From positions 21,460-85,459 of the forward strand of contig JAOGIM010000007.1 of assembly GCA_028150825.1 (NCBI GenBank): 64,000 nucleotides of DNA. Reading direction: 5' to 3'. A program made the position numbers and the translations under genes. Below are positions 36,747-48,175 of this stretch, piece by piece (the first letter of the stretch is position 1; the number at the start of each line of letters is the position of its first letter). The notes beneath the pieces are model-generated. The model saw only the letters and a list, made by a program, of their open reading frames with translations. It did not search any database and was not told where the DNA came from. The DNA is from Paracoccaceae bacterium. Lineage in GTDB: Bacteria; Pseudomonadota; Alphaproteobacteria; Rhodobacterales; Rhodobacteraceae.

Positions 36747-38191
36747 TATATGGCTCTCCATTTTCGATCATCACGATGCAAGAGCATCAATGCATCATCG
36801 GGCCCAGAACTTCCTGCTTCATAGGGTTTTGGAACGTCGTTTCGGTCCTTCCATCCTTCGATAATAGGATCGCTCCATTCCCAAGCAGCCTCAACTTCGT
36901 CACCACGCATGAACAACGTTTGATTGCCTCGAATGACATCCATAATCAAGCGTTCATATGCGTCCGGCACCCCTTCCACTGCCGGGCCGAGCGCCTCTGA
37001 AAACGTCATATCCAATGGCACAGTAATCAACCGCATACCACCAGGACCAGGCTCTTTAATTGTCATGTCCATCGTTATACCCTCGTCAGGTTGTAATCTG
37101 ATGACCAGAGCATTTCGATGCGTACCTGCCTCGCTGCCAAAAATCGAATGTGGAGGCTGTTTGAATACAACTGCGATCTCGGAACAACGTGACCGTAGAC
37201 ACTTTCCTGTCCGCATATAAAATGGCGTCCCGGCCCATCTCCAATTTCTTACTTGAGCCTTGATCGCAACATAGCTTTCCGTTCTGGACTTAGCGTCATT
37301 GGCATGTTCTCGATATCCAAGGCTGTCAGAAGAGGCATCATATTGGCCCCGCACGATATGATGCGGGGGAACATTATCCAAAGCACGTATGACTTTCAGT
37401 TTTTCGTCACGAACTGCATCAGGGTTAAATTGAGCCGGTGGCTCCATTGCGATCAGACACAACAGCTGCATCAGATGATTTTGAACCATATCCCGCATTG
37501 CACCAGATGTATTATAATACTCACCACGGCCCTCAACATCGACTTTTTCAGCCACAGTTATCTGGATATGGTCAATGTATTGAGAATTCCAAAGCGGTTC
37601 AAAAAGCAAATTACCAAATCTGACAGCCATCAAATTCTGTACAGTTTCTTTGCCCAGATAATGATCGATCCGGTATATCTGATCTTCTGAAAAATGCGTA
37701 GCCAAAGTTGAATTTAAAATCTTGGCACTTTTCAAGTTTCGGCCAAAGGGTTTTTCGACCACAATCCGACTATCGCACAAAGCAATTTTGTGTTGTTTCA
37801 AACGCTCCGCTAAAGCGCCAAAAAGCGCCGGCGCCACAGAAAAATAAAACGCACGCACGGGCCCGTCACGCATGCTTTTAGAAAGCTCTAACCATCCAGT
37901 ATCGCCAGTGGCGTCAATGCGTAGGTAAGTCACTCTCTCAAGAAAATCAGACAACAATTTTTCATCTACAATGCTACCGCTAATTTCCAAAATCGCAGTC
38001 TTTACGAGATCCCGATATCCCATATCGTCCATTTCTGCTCGCGCAGCACCCTTAATTAACGCCTCAAAGGGCATCTGCCCCGCGACAAACCGGCGAAAAA
38101 GCCCCGGCAAAATTTTGCGCTTGGCAAGGTCACCAGTGCCACCAAAAATGACCAAATCAAAGGGATCAACTGGAATAACTCGTGAGGCCAT
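36746..38191 (-). CDS. zwf: Glucose-6-phosphate 1-dehydrogenase
   Basis: NAD(P)+-dependent oxidation of glucose-6-phosphate, feeding the Entner-Doudoroff or pentose-phosphate route. The 481-aa enzyme has the dinucleotide-binding IFGGTGDLAKRKILP at the N terminus, the substrate signature RIDHYLGKETVQNLM and the later WRWAGTPFYMRTGKCL. It leads zwf-pgl-pgi. edd and eda are not in this window. The ATG region is followed leftward by pgl in a one-base stop/start overlap. Confidence 0.97.
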   Translation of the reverse strand: MASRVIPVDPFDLVIFGGTGDLAKRKILPGLFRRFVAGQMPFEALIKGAARAEMDDMGYRDLVKTAILEISGSIVDEKLLSDFLERVTYLRIDATGDTGWLELSKSMRDGPVRAFYFSVAPALFGALAERLKQHKIALCDSRIVVEKPFGRNLKSAKILNSTLATHFSEDQIYRIDHYLGKETVQNLMAVRFGNLLFEPLWNSQYIDHIQITVAEKVDVEGRGEYYNTSGAMRDMVQNHLMQLLCLIAMEPPAQFNPDAVRDEKLKVIRALDNVPPHHIVRGQYDASSDSLGYREHANDAKSRTESYVAIKAQVRNWRWAGTPFYMRTGKCLRSRCSEIAVVFKQPPHSIFGSEAGTHRNALVIRLQPDEGITMDMTIKEPGPGGMRLITVPLDMTFSEALGPAVEGVPDAYERLIMDVIRGNQTLFMRGDEVEAAWEWSDPIIEGWKDRNDVPKPYEAGSSGPDDALMLLHRDDRKWRAI

Positions 38192-38365
38192 AGTCTTATC
38201 TTCCTCTCAACTAGGGAAACATTAGCCGAAGAAAAACAGCCATCATACCCAGTAATTTGTTAGCGCTATCAGATATTCAGGGTGTTAACGAAATTCAATT
38301 TACATGTACATAAGAAATTTTGAGTAACAAATATGCCATTTTCGTAAAAATATCTTCATATATGG

Positions 38366-39352
38366 ATGAAATACATTAAGATATTTTTATATGTAATGGT
38401 TATAAATATTGCGCAAAGCCAAATCGCCAGTGGTAAATTCAACAATAGCGTCACGACGTGGGACGGATCGCAACGTGCATATGTAAATTTCGATGGCCTA
38501 AGGACACTTTGGTTCAATACAGGCTCACTTTGCAATATTGCATGTCAAAATTGCTATATCAAAAGCTCGCCACAAAACAACAGCCTGATATACCTTAGCC
38601 AAGATGATGTGAATGAATTTCTGCACAAATTATGTAATGATGGTCATGACACTAAAGAGATCGGGTTTACGGGTGGTGAGCCCTTTATGAACCCAGAAAT
38701 AATCCCGATGACTCAAAGCTGTTTCCAAGAAGGCTATTAAGTGTTGATGCTGACAAATGCAATGCGCCCAATGATGCGGCCAAGAGTACAAAAAGCACTG
38801 TTAGAATTGCAAAATTCTTTTAATGACCAGCTGACACTTAGGATTTCTTTAGATCATTGGTCGCAAGTCATACACGATAAGGAGCGCGGCAAGGGCAGCT
38901 ATGACCAAACTCTCAAAGGCATGCGCTGGCTGAGTGAAAACAGATTCAATATGACGATTGCCGGACGCGCTTTAAAGGCCGAAAAAGGGAAGGATTTTTG
39001 ACAAGGGTATGCAAAGCTGTTTACTAAACAATGCTTTGACATAGATGCGTTCAATCCGTCAAAAACTGTGCTCTTTCCTTAGATGGATGAATCCGCCTAT
39101 GTGCCAGAGATCACAACTGCATGCTGAAGTATTTTGAGCAAAAACCCAAAGACTATGATGTGCAGTTCATCGCGGATGATCGTCAAACGCAAAGGCGATA
39201 CAACACCGCGTGTGATCGCCTGCACTTTATTGCCCTATAAACCTGAATTTGAACTTGGAGAACCGCTGCAAGATGAATCCTAACTCGTTTTTCTCAATCA
39301 CCCCCATTGCGCCAAATTCTGTGTCTTGGGTGGGGCAACCTGTTCCGCCTAA
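38366..39352 (+). pseudogene. Degraded radical SAM protein
   Basis: The first frame has an intact radical SAM motif (CNIACQNCY, CxxxCxxC) and IGFTGGEPFMNPE. TAA at 38738 breaks it inside what should be VLMLTNAMRP. Later stops occur at 38999 (TGA) and near 39079 (TAG, in VLFP-MDES). A frameshift around 39155 moves to a frame reading MIVKRKGDTTPRVIACTLLPY, and another TAA precedes LNHPHCAKFCVLGGATCSA at the end. Order and spacing match a full-length radical SAM/SPASM-like enzyme of Rhodobacteraceae, so this is a clear dead gene, perhaps recently lost since the motifs are well preserved. Confidence 0.88.
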
Positions 39353-40665
39353 AGAAATATTCACACTAAAAGCTGGTGGACCCTCGCGCTCAATGACACA
39401 CTTACTGGTTTTGACGACTAAGCGGGTGTGGCCTCAGCGTTTGCCATCGCAAATCCCAAACATGAAGACGAAATGATCTTACCCGCTGTCCAAGGCACAA
39501 TTCGGGTCATGCGGGCGGCAAGAATGATTAGTTCAAGTGCGTGATCATGATAAATTCAACACTCTCCACAATCGACATCATGAAAACAGGACGCTTTGGG
39601 CCAGAAGATAGGACAAATGTTAGCGCACCCAAAATCAGCACCTACATCAAAAGCAAAACGTTTGCGGAAAAAGTGGCTTGAGGTTTTGTCACAGCTCAGG
39701 AAGATAAGGGATCAATGCAACTAGAGGTCCTTTCACCCGCGGTGTATTCAGACCGCCTTTGAGATCCGATATCGCAGAGCAGACAATCCTCGTTTTGCTT
39801 AAAAGCTGCACGCCTATATGCCAATGGTGCCAAAAGTCGCATTTCCAATTGTAGATGCGCTCAAATTTGTCAATCTATACGTGAAAGCAATAACCCATCG
39901 AAAGGCAGCTAACCATCATTTTATCGCAGCAAAGGCTGATCCGTTTGGATTTCAAACTGTTGCGAAAATCCCCAAAGGCAGAGCCTACAAAGATCCAAGG
40001 AGTACGTGTCAAACCATATTTTTTTAAAGCTGATAGCCTAGTTTGACGGACAAGTCGAAGGTATGCGGGCTTAATTGGCAAACATATGACTACAGAAAAT
40101 TTCAACACCCGCAGCATTTTTGACTGGCCCCCAATCCCGTTCGAAAAGTCGGTGTTAGGCTCTACCATCGCCATAAAAGCCCTACAATTCCGCAAGGTTT
40201 GTAAGTGCTATTTGTCACCTTTCGAAGAGAAATTGATGCGGATAAAAGGTAACTAGACTTGGAAAAGTCGGGAAGTTCTTAGATGACCACCACCTAGCGC
40301 CTATCTCCCGAAGGTGAGCCGTCGTCACATGGTATGAATTTTCAAGTAAGGCGATTTGGTGGTAGCCGGCTATTGCCTTGAGGTTCAAGCTGGTTGTTCC
40401 CAGTTTTTGACCTCAGTCAGACCTGAGATGATTATTTGCAGTTTCCTTAGCGAATAATTAGGTTTCGAAGTCATCTGCGAATAAAGAACATCATTTAGGA
40501 TTCGAAATAAGAAAGTTAACGGAAAATAACCTATAAAACCCACTCCTTGGGCCAGTTTTATTGGTAGCACTATAAATAACTGAACTCCCCACTGATTGGT
40601 AAAACGCTCAAAATCTCAGACCACCCCATTGTGACTTAGAGCATCAAACTCAGTACCTCGCAGTC
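39353..40665. other. 1.3-kb stretch without intact genes
   Basis: No complete gene can be supported. Short plus-strand frames read as possible coding debris, for example IDIMKTGRFGPEDRTN at about 39560-39610 followed by a stop, then LEVLSPAVYSD near 39724, and the 69-codon frame at 39818-40027. They lie in changing frames with many stops, so one or two further genes probably decayed here, but no family is recognised. No tRNA or insertion sequence is seen. Confidence 0.45.
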
Positions 40666-41760
40666 TTACCCAGAGGATAAAATACCCCCACTGGTCAACA
40701 TGGCGACCCCAGTTGTGGTTGGGCCTGACGTGGGAAGGCCCCGCGCAACGCGCATTGCCAGATAGGCAAAGGCCTGAGCTTCCAGCATATCACCATCCAG
40801 ACCGACCTCTTCGACTGGAACCACAGGACAGGCAGCGCCAGCAGCGATCATCTGCATCATCACTGGGTTGTGCCGCCCGCCTCCAGTGACAAGAATTCGC
40901 TCAGGAAGCCTAGGACAAAATTCTAGTGCACTAATAACGCTCGTGGCGCATATGGCCGTCAAGGTCGCCACTGCATCTGCATTGCTACATTCCTTTACCA
41001 GATCGAGCATCGTCAAAAAGGCATTTCGATCAAGTGATTTTGGCGGAATTTTACGAAAATAAGGATCGCGCAGGAAGACTTCGAGCGCACCGTCCAGAAC
41101 CTGCCCTTTGGCCGCAATTGTCCCACCTTTGTCCATATCCACGCCAAGGCGCGCGCGCATCATGTCATTGATCGGGGCGTTTGCCGGACCAGTGTCAAAA
41201 GCCAAAAGCGCGTCTTGATCTTCGGGCTTGTTCTTACTTGGATCGATCCACGTCAGATTGCCAACCCCACCAAGATTAAGAATGGCCACAGGCGCGTTTG
41301 CCGCAATCCATTTCGCACAGGCAAAATGAAAAAACGGTGCCAGCGGTGCCCCTTCACCGCCCAAGCCAACATCTACACTGCGAAAATCCCAAGCTACAGG
41401 ACGGCCAAGTGCATCGGCCATGGCCTTCCCGTTGCCCAATTGATGCGTACGCTGTGATTTGGGATCGTGGGCCAGCGTTTGGCCATGAAATCCGAAAAGC
41501 GCAGCCTGAGGAAATTGTGACAGGATGGCGATATGCTTACGGTGAATTATGTCGCGCGCTGTCTCCAGCCCCTCCTCATCGGCCCATTTGCCAAGCACCT
41601 TGTGCAGCATCTGTTTTTCTTGTGCCGAATATCCAGAATAACGCGTTGGCCCAAACTCGAAAATATCTTCACCATCCGTGGTAATTTGAGCACCATCCAC
41701 ACCATCCAACGATGTTCCAGACATGGCCCCTACACAAATGGTTGGCTTTTTTGTAAACAT
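40666..41760 (-). CDS. anmK: Anhydro-N-acetylmuramic acid kinase
   Basis: Phosphorylates anhydro-MurNAc to MurNAc-6-phosphate in peptidoglycan recycling. The 364-aa protein has the N-terminal ATP loop [13 protein letters not shown], the central [13 protein letters not shown] and [13 protein letters not shown], and the C-terminal [15 protein letters not shown]. It works downstream of NagZ (20.9 kb). It is divergent from tyrS with a 63-base gap, a pairing typical of Rhodobacteraceae. Confidence 0.95.
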   Translation of the reverse strand: MFTKKPTICVGAMSGTSLDGVDGAQITTDGEDIFEFGPTRYSGYSAQEKQMLHKVLGKWADEEGLETARDIIHRKHIAILSQFPQAALFGFHGQTLAHDPKSQRTHQLGNGKAMADALGRPVAWDFRSVDVGLGGEGAPLAPFFHFACAKWIAANAPVAILNLGGVGNLTWIDPSKNKPEDQDALLAFDTGPANAPINDMMRARLGVDMDKGGTIAAKGQVLDGALEVFLRDPYFRKIPPKSLDRNAFLTMLDLVKECSNADAVATLTAICATSVISALEFCPRLPERILVTGGGRHNPVMMQMIAAGAACPVVPVEEVGLDGDMLEAQAFAYLAMRVARGLPTSGPTTTGVAMLTSGGILSSG

Positions 41761-41823
41761 TATCTTTTCCTTGGGTGGCTAAGCACCTATAGGAATGACT
41801 GAACAAACCGAACTGGGCAAGAG

Positions 41824-43077
41824 ATGACCTTTACGCCAAAATCCGATTTTTTGAATATTATGATGGAACGTGGCTTTGTTGCGGACTGTACGGATTACTC
41901 GCGTCTGGACGATGCTTTGCTGGACGGCGGTATGCCCGCCTACATCGGATTTGACGCAACGGCCACGTCTTTGCATGTGGGCAGCCTGATCCAAATTATG
42001 ATGTTACGCTGGCTACAAAGAACTGGGGGGCGTCCAATCACGCTTATGGGCGGCGGAACGACAAAAGTCGGTGACCCAAGCTTTCGTGCCGATGAACGCC
42101 CTTTGCTAACGCCTGAAAAGATTGATGACAACATCGCTGGAATTAGGCAGGTTTTTTCTGCTTACATGACCTATGGGGACGGTCCGTCCGATGCGCTGAT
42201 GATCAACAACGCAGAGTGGCTAGACGAACTGAACTATCTTGAATTCCTACGCGATATCGGACGGCATTTTTCGGTCAACCGAATGCTCAGCTTTGAAAGC
42301 GTCAAATCGCGGCTTGATCGCGAACAGTCGCTGTCATTTTTAGAGTTTAACTACATGATCTTGCAGGCTTATGATTTTTTTGAGCTGCACAAACGATATG
42401 GCTGCATGCTACAAATGGGTGGATCGGATCAATGGGGCAATATTATCAATGGTATCGATCTAACACGTCGAGCAATGGACGGTCATATATTTGGCCTGAC
42501 AACACCACTTTTGACGACATCCGACGGTAAGAAAATGGGTAAATCCCAAGATGGGGCTGTCTGGTTAAATGCAGACATCCGCAGCCCTTATGAATTCTGG
42601 CAGTTCTGGCGCAACACTACAGATTCAGATGTCGGACGGTTCCTCAAACTTTACACAGAGATGCCGCTGGAGGAATGCAACAGGCTGGATGCGCTTGAAG
42701 GTTCGGACGTCAACGACGCTAAGATCATTTTGGCCAATGAAGTCACAGGGCTCCTTCATGGCGCAGAAGCCGCAGCCAAAGCCCAAGCAACGGCTCACGA
42801 AGTGTTTGAAAAAGGCGGTTTTGGGGATGACCTGCCCAAGGTCATGTTAAGTGCAGAAGATGTCGGTGACGGGATTTCGGTGGCGCAGCTTATCGTCAAA
42901 GCAGGCCTCGTTAAATCAGGCAAAGAAGCCAAACGGTTGATTGCAGAGAACGGAGCCCGGCTTAACGACACCCCTATTAGCGAGGCAGGTCAAATTATAG
43001 AGGTAGACGTTCTGAAGAATACAATCAAGCTTAGCGCTGGCAAAAAACGCCATGCTATTGTAGGATTTAAGACTTAA
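41824..43077 (+). CDS. tyrS: Tyrosyl-tRNA synthetase
   Basis: Class I synthetase of 417 aa charging tRNA-Tyr. The HIGH-like motif is [17 protein letters not shown], the tyrosine pocket is in [16 protein letters not shown], and the KMSKS-like loop is [13 protein letters not shown]-terminal S4 RNA-binding domain ([15 protein letters not shown] [12 protein letters not shown] to [10 protein letters not shown]) completes it. It is divergent from anmK; a long empty region follows it. Confidence 0.97.
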   Translation: MTFTPKSDFLNIMMERGFVADCTDYSRLDDALLDGGMPAYIGFDATATSLHVGSLIQIMMLRWLQRTGGRPITLMGGGTTKVGDPSFRADERPLLTPEKIDDNIAGIRQVFSAYMTYGDGPSDALMINNAEWLDELNYLEFLRDIGRHFSVNRMLSFESVKSRLDREQSLSFLEFNYMILQAYDFFELHKRYGCMLQMGGSDQWGNIINGIDLTRRAMDGHIFGLTTPLLTTSDGKKMGKSQDGAVWLNADIRSPYEFWQFWRNTTDSDVGRFLKLYTEMPLEECNRLDALEGSDVNDAKIILANEVTGLLHGAEAAAKAQATAHEVFEKGGFGDDLPKVMLSAEDVGDGISVAQLIVKAGLVKSGKEAKRLIAENGARLNDTPISEAGQIIEVDVLKNTIKLSAGKKRHAIVGFKT

Positions 43078-44124
43078 GGTCCGTATCCCTAATCCCATGG
43101 AGGCAATATCTATTCCCGCTCTCACTAAAAGAATTGGAAGGCACAGGAAAAAGCAAATTATGCGGGATGTCCTCCCGCCCGTCATTTCGCTCTGGAATGT
43201 TGCTTACATGTTTTCCCTTTATAATTGTTGGACTGTCAAGCTCACTCGCCTGAACTTAGCTTCAACTGATGACAACACCCTCCAAGCTAATCTCATCGCC
43301 CTTGCACAATCTCCTTTAAGCGGCAATGCACACGTGCCAACACGCGGACCACACGGAGGCTAGGGCGGGAATACCCTGCGGCGGCATGTCTCCGCTTTAT
43401 AGGAAAGAGCGCGAACATCAACATCTCCAACATAAGGATTACTGTCATAGGCTCGCGAACAATCTGGTTTTAAGAAGCCTGGCCATTTTAATTGCGCGCT
43501 CTGAACACATCAACGCTTTCCATCCAAATGGACAGAAAGTACTGCTGTTCCAAGGTGACAACTCCCACAATGACGCGGCATTGGACCTGCTTCCATCAAC
43601 TTTCGCTCTGACGGTCATACACTACAATATCTGAATTGCGCAGCGTGCTAATGACGACGAAATCAAGCACCTTTAAGTCAATGCGAAAACCAAAGGAGAG
43701 CACGAAATTGTATAAAGAACAAAAAGTGATCCTATAGAATAACGCACAACTTCTTCATTCAAAATTTCGTGCCACATTTAGATATGTCAAGGAATAGATA
43801 CTTGACAGTTATGACCGGTTCATTGGTCAGAAATTGCGTTTGAGTAATCGATTCAAACGCTATATCACTAAGCGGTGTAATACCATCTTTCAGTAGTCTG
43901 CAAGGTAAAAATTTAATCCAACTTTCAACAGTTTTTTGGAGAAATCAGTTTCAGGACACTCAAACGTCCAAAGATTATTGCTCGTTGTCGCAATACTTTT
44001 CCATAGGCTTTCTAGAATGGGTTATAAAATGCGGTTAAAAATGTCAAATCGCGCTAAAATTGGGCAGATTTTACCTCAATTTGATGTTTTTTAAATACTA
44101 CCACGTAAATATGATGAAGCTTGA
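43078..44124. other. 1-kb stretch after tyrS without supported genes
   Basis: Contains a perfect 6-bp hairpin (GCGGGA/TCCCGC, 43162-43178) without a T-run. A 102-codon plus-strand frame at 43326-43634 has no recognisable domain or clear ribosome-binding site. The right half is AT-rich. It may be further decayed coding sequence, but no family can be named. Confidence 0.45.
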
Positions 44125-44461
44125 CTAACCCCTTGCACACGAAATACAGCACATCAAAGCGGGATTGGCTTTAAGCCGCGCCTCTGCGATGGCGTAACCA
44201 CAATCATCACAATAGCCAAACTCTCTCATCCAGCCGAAGCAAAGCAGCAGCAAGAGCATTTTTCTGGCTATCACGGCGTCTTTGCTGGGCCTGAGCCGTA
44301 GCTTGAGACTGCAGTGCATCCATGCGGCTGGGCCGTCCAACGGATTGCTGATCAAGTTCGACTGTGCTCTGTCCCATATGTCCCAAAAAATCCTCAGAAA
44401 CCAATTCCTCGACTTTTTGCTGTATCATTCTCCAAAATTGCTCTAACACGCAGTTATCCAA
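44125..44461 (-). pseudogene. DksA/TraR-type C4 zinc-finger gene with a frameshift
   Basis: The first frame (from about 44461, TTG/GTG start) reads a helical N-terminal part: GQSTVELDQQSVGRPSRMDALQ, then QQRRRDSQKNALAAALLRLDE. The continuation, EFGYCDDCGYAIAEARL followed by CCISCARG with all four zinc cysteines, is in a different frame ending at TAG 44125. The break lies in the run GATGAGAGAGTTT near 44229. One extra AG unit would restore a continuous reading of DEREFGYC. The complete protein would be about 112 aa, like small DksA/TraR proteins. It may be a pseudogene, a phase-variable gene or a sequencing error. Confidence 0.8.
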
Positions 44462-44556
44462 GTGTTAAATCACATTAGGAATGTTGATTATTTAATTCAT
44501 GCACTATTTTTTTCTATAAGCAACATATAGCAACATGCGGTTCAGGGGAATCTTTT

Positions 44557-45387
44557 ATGGGAAAGACACAACCAAAACTTGCGGAACTGGATCCCGTTTG
44601 GGCAAAAATCCGCTCTGAAGCAGAAACGGCGGTAAAAGACGAACCGCTCTTAGGCGCGTTTCTTCACAAGAACGTATTACAGCACGTAACAATCGAAAGC
44701 GCACTGGCGCACCGTATTTCGCTTAAACTAGCCTCACTTGAGATGTCCGAGCAGTATTTGCGCGAATTCTGCAATCGGGCGTTTGCCGATGATAATACGC
44801 TTGCAGCTTCTGCACGAGCAGACATCATGGCGACCTATGACCGCGATCCAGCCTGCCATCGGTTTTTGCAGCCATTACTATACTTCAAAGGATTTCAAGC
44901 GATACAAGCATACCGGATTGCGCATTTCATGTGGATAAGTTGCCAGCGAGACATTGCCTATTTTATGCAGTCACGGGTGTCAGAGGTGTTTGGAATTGAT
45001 ATTCACCCCAACGCCAAAATCGGTAAAGGACTTATGATCGATCACGCGCATTCGATCGTTATTGGTGAAACTGCCGTTGTAGGGGACAACGTGTCGATGC
45101 TACACTCAGTGACCTTAGGCGGAACGGGTAAAGAAGAAGAAGAACGCCATCCCAAAATTGATGACGGTGTTTTGATCGGGGCTGGAGCAAAAGTGCTAGG
45201 CAATATTCGCGTTGGACATTGTTCTCGTATCGCAGCCGGGTCAGTGGTGCTGCACAATGTACCCGCAAAAACAACTGTGGCCGGCGTACCTGCAAAAGTG
45301 GTTGGCGAAGCAGGATGCACGACACCCTCTATTACAATGGACCAACTATTAGCTGAAAATGCGGATATCACTCCAGAGCTAAATTAA
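44557..45387 (+). CDS. cysE: Serine O-acetyltransferase
   Basis: Makes O-acetylserine, the carbon skeleton for cysteine. The 276-aa protein has the N-terminal helical SATase domain (LDPVWAKIRSEAE, FHKNVLQ-like FLHKNVLQHVTIESALAHR) and a left-handed hexapeptide-repeat domain with the active-site DHAHSIVIGETAVVGD and SVTLGGTGKEEEERHPKI. It stands between the frameshifted zinc-finger gene and the convergent pdhC. No cysteine-regulatory element is recognised upstream. Confidence 0.95.
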   Translation: MGKTQPKLAELDPVWAKIRSEAETAVKDEPLLGAFLHKNVLQHVTIESALAHRISLKLASLEMSEQYLREFCNRAFADDNTLAASARADIMATYDRDPACHRFLQPLLYFKGFQAIQAYRIAHFMWISCQRDIAYFMQSRVSEVFGIDIHPNAKIGKGLMIDHAHSIVIGETAVVGDNVSMLHSVTLGGTGKEEEERHPKIDDGVLIGAGAKVLGNIRVGHCSRIAAGSVVLHNVPAKTTVAGVPAKVVGEAGCTTPSITMDQLLAENADITPELN

Positions 45388-45422
45388 GTCAGATACTCAT
45401 AAAACAACATTAGGCTTAACAT

Positions 45423-45448
45423 AAAACTGCCGAAAAGGGAGCCGTTTT
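45423..45448. terminator. Imperfect hairpin between convergent cysE and pdhC
   Basis: AAAAC (45423-45427) pairs with GTTTT (45444-45448), with partial GC pairing inside and T/A runs on both sides. It could terminate both converging transcripts, but the stem is interrupted by mismatches. Confidence 0.3.
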
Positions 45449-45468
45449 TATTCATCAGATGCCAATAT

Positions 45469-46758
45469 CTAAACCAAAAGGCTGATCGGGTTTTCAAGAT
45501 TTTTGACAATCGCATCTAATAACTGCGCACCCAAAGCACCATCAACCGCCCGATGATCAACAGACAGGGTCACTGACATAGTCGTTGCCACGGTAAGATC
45601 GCCGTCCAGTCCAACAACTGGTCTTTTCTTGCCTGCACCAACTGCCAGAATAGCCGACTGTGGCGGATTGATCACAGCGTCAAAGTTATCAATGCCAAAC
45701 ATCCCTAAATTTGAGATAGAGAAGCTACCTCCTTGATATTCATTGGGTGCAAGTTTCTTACAGCGAGCGCGGTCAGCAAGATCTTTCATCTCAGTACTGA
45801 TCGCAGAAAGTGATTTCTGCTCAGCATCTTTTAGAACTGGCGTTATCAACCCGCCATCAATTGCAACAGCTACGGCTATATCTGATGCCGATAGCTGCAA
45901 AAGCCGATCTCCGGCCCAAACAGAGTTGGCCATAGGTATGGATTGCAGCGCAATGGCACACGCTTTGATGATAAAGTCGTTGATAGAGAACTTAATACCA
46001 CGAACCTCCAATTGGGTATTGGCCTGAGCGCGAAATGCCATAAGAGCATCAATGTCGATATCACGACGTAAGTAAAAATGTGGAATAGTCTGTTTGGCTT
46101 CGGTCAGGCGCGCAGCAATTGTCTTGCGCATGCCATCCAGCGGCACCTCAACCATCTCGCGGTCTTGATATAATTTTATAACGGCGTCGCTTGTCATTGC
46201 GGTCAGTGCAGTTGTTCTTTGGCTCCCGGATGCGGATGGAGCTGACAGAGCACCATGTTTGGCCGCCATGACATCGGCTTTTACGATCCGACCATAAGGA
46301 CCACTTCCTGATACTTGGCTCAAATCTAAATCCTTTTCTGCTGCAATGCGACGCGCCAAAGGGGAGGCAAAGACGCGTACGCCAAGCGCAACAGGAGAGG
46401 CGGTAACAGGCTTAGAAACAGGCTTCTTAACAACTAGCGCAATATTGGATGAGGTGTTGTTTTGTGATTTCGGAGTGGCGGTTTCGGGCAAACCAAACGA
46501 AGCAGACATCTCTTCGCCGTCTTCAAGTAAAACCGCGATTGGGCTGTTAACTTTGACGTTCTCGGTGCCTTCGGGCACGAGAATTTTGCTGATAATGCCT
46601 TCATCAACAGCCTCAAATTCCATAGTGGCTTTGTCTGTCTCAATTTCAGCAATTAGATCGCCAGACACCACACTGTCGCCAACTTTTACGAGCCATTTGG
46701 CCAAATTGCCCTCTTCCATCGTGGGGGAAAGTGCAGGCATTAAGATTTCTATCGGCAT
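45469..46758 (-). CDS. pdhC: Pyruvate dehydrogenase E2, dihydrolipoamide acetyltransferase
   Basis: Core acetyltransferase of the pyruvate dehydrogenase complex. The 429-aa protein has one lipoyl domain (lipoyl Lys43 in IETDKATME), a flexible linker, a peripheral-subunit-binding domain ([20 protein letters not shown]) and the catalytic domain with [14 protein letters not shown] near the C terminus. pdhB lies 13 bases upstream, and the ATG is preceded by GGGAGGGAG. It is the last gene of pdhA-pdhB-pdhC; the E3 gene is not in this window. Confidence 0.96.
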   Translation of the reverse strand: MPIEILMPALSPTMEEGNLAKWLVKVGDSVVSGDLIAEIETDKATMEFEAVDEGIISKILVPEGTENVKVNSPIAVLLEDGEEMSASFGLPETATPKSQNNTSSNIALVVKKPVSKPVTASPVALGVRVFASPLARRIAAEKDLDLSQVSGSGPYGRIVKADVMAAKHGALSAPSASGSQRTTALTAMTSDAVIKLYQDREMVEVPLDGMRKTIAARLTEAKQTIPHFYLRRDIDIDALMAFRAQANTQLEVRGIKFSINDFIIKACAIALQSIPMANSVWAGDRLLQLSASDIAVAVAIDGGLITPVLKDAEQKSLSAISTEMKDLADRARCKKLAPNEYQGGSFSISNLGMFGIDNFDAVINPPQSAILAVGAGKKRPVVGLDGDLTVATTMSVTLSVDHRAVDGALGAQLLDAIVKNLENPISLLV

Positions 46759-46771
46759 GTCTCTCCCTCCC

Positions 46772-48157
46772 TTAGCGATATGTCACGGACTTGACAGCCG
46801 CAACCACTTGGTCACTTGTCACTAGCGCCAGTTTTTCAAGATTGGCCGCATAAGGCATGGGTACATCTTTACCAGTGCAATTAATAACTGGTGCATCCAG
46901 ATAATCAAACGCGCGTTCCATAATGACAGAGGATAAATGATTGCCAATCGAACCAACTGGGAAACCCTCTTCGACTGTCACACAGCGGTTGGTTTTTTTG
47001 ACAGAAGCGATAACAGTGTCGTAATCAATGGGCCTTAAGGTACGCAGGTCGATTACTTCGGCCACTATCCCATCAGCCAAAAGCTTTTCTCCCGCTTCAA
47101 GAGCATGCTGCATGCCGATACCAAAACTGACAATCGTGACGTCACTGCCTTCTCGCCAGATCCGAGCTCGGCCAAACGGAACAGTAAAATTATCCATTAT
47201 AGGCACATCAAAATTGCGGCCATAAAGAATTTCATTTTCTAGAAAAATCACAGGGTTCGGATCACGAATAGCTGTTTTCAATAGTCCCTTGGCGTCAGAC
47301 GCCGAATAGGGCATTGCAACTTTCAACCCAGGGATCTGCGCGAACCAAGCCGCAAAATCCTGAGAGTGCTGAGCACCCACCCGCGCCGCTGCGCCATTGG
47401 GACCACGAAACACCATAGGAGCCCCCATCTGACCGCCAGACATGTAAAGTGTTTTTGCAGCAGAGTTAATGATCTGGTCCATTGCCTGCATTGCGAAATT
47501 AAACGTCATAAACTCTACAATTGGGCGCAAACCGCCAAAGGCCGCACCAACCGCGATCCCAGCAAAACCATGTTCGGTAATAGGTGTGTCTATCACTCGC
47601 TTATTACCAAATTTTTCCAGTAAACCTTGGGAGACTTTATATGCTCCCTGATATTCACCAACCTCTTCACCCATCAAATAGACCGTTGGATCAGAAGTCA
47701 TTTCTTCGATCATCGCATCGCGCAGCGCTTCTCGAACGCTTTGCTGTTTCACGGGCGTCTCATCGGGCCAATCTGGGCCAGACGGCACAGAGATTATCGC
47801 GGGTATAGTAGCTGACGCAGGCGCACTTGGCGCCAGTTCGATCTTAGACACTTGGCTTGACACAGGCCGTGTAAAAACGGCGGGCACATCGATATCCATC
47901 GTATCACTGCTTTCGCCTTCTTCCAATAACACGGCGATTGGCGCGTTAACTTGAACAGCTTCAGTCCCTTCAGCGATCAACAGCTTCCCGATGATACCAT
48001 CGTCAACTGCTTCAAACTCCATTGTCGCCTTGTCAGTTTCAATTTCAGCAATAATATCGCCAGAGGCTACAGTATCGCCTTCTTTGACCAGCCATTTTGC
48101 CAAAGTACCTTCTTCCATTGTCGGCGACAGCGCGGGCATGAGAATTTGAATTGCCAT
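46772..48157 (-). CDS. pdhB: Pyruvate dehydrogenase E1 beta with N-terminal lipoyl domain
   Basis: Beta subunit of the thiamine-diphosphate-dependent E1 component. At 461 aa it is about 130 residues longer than a plain E1 beta because it begins with its own lipoyl domain (lipoyl Lys43, [16 protein letters not shown]). A linker of about 55 residues follows, then the transketolase-type domain ([41 protein letters not shown]). The lipoyl-E1beta fusion is known in alphaproteobacteria. Strong AGGAG ribosome-binding site. Confidence 0.96.
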   Translation of the reverse strand: MAIQILMPALSPTMEEGTLAKWLVKEGDTVASGDIIAEIETDKATMEFEAVDDGIIGKLLIAEGTEAVQVNAPIAVLLEEGESSDTMDIDVPAVFTRPVSSQVSKIELAPSAPASATIPAIISVPSGPDWPDETPVKQQSVREALRDAMIEEMTSDPTVYLMGEEVGEYQGAYKVSQGLLEKFGNKRVIDTPITEHGFAGIAVGAAFGGLRPIVEFMTFNFAMQAMDQIINSAAKTLYMSGGQMGAPMVFRGPNGAAARVGAQHSQDFAAWFAQIPGLKVAMPYSASDAKGLLKTAIRDPNPVIFLENEILYGRNFDVPIMDNFTVPFGRARIWREGSDVTIVSFGIGMQHALEAGEKLLADGIVAEVIDLRTLRPIDYDTVIASVKKTNRCVTVEEGFPVGSIGNHLSSVIMERAFDYLDAPVINCTGKDVPMPYAANLEKLALVTSDQVVAAVKSVTYR

Positions 48158-48175
48158 TATATTAAATCTCCTGCG

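Noticed and set aside
43162..43178. GCGGGA/TCCCGC hairpin as a tyrS terminator
   Set aside because: It lies 85 bases past the stop and lacks a T-run.
43326..43634. 102-codon open frame after tyrS
   Set aside because: No domain, weak start context and composition unlike neighbouring genes; kept only as part of a non-coding gap.
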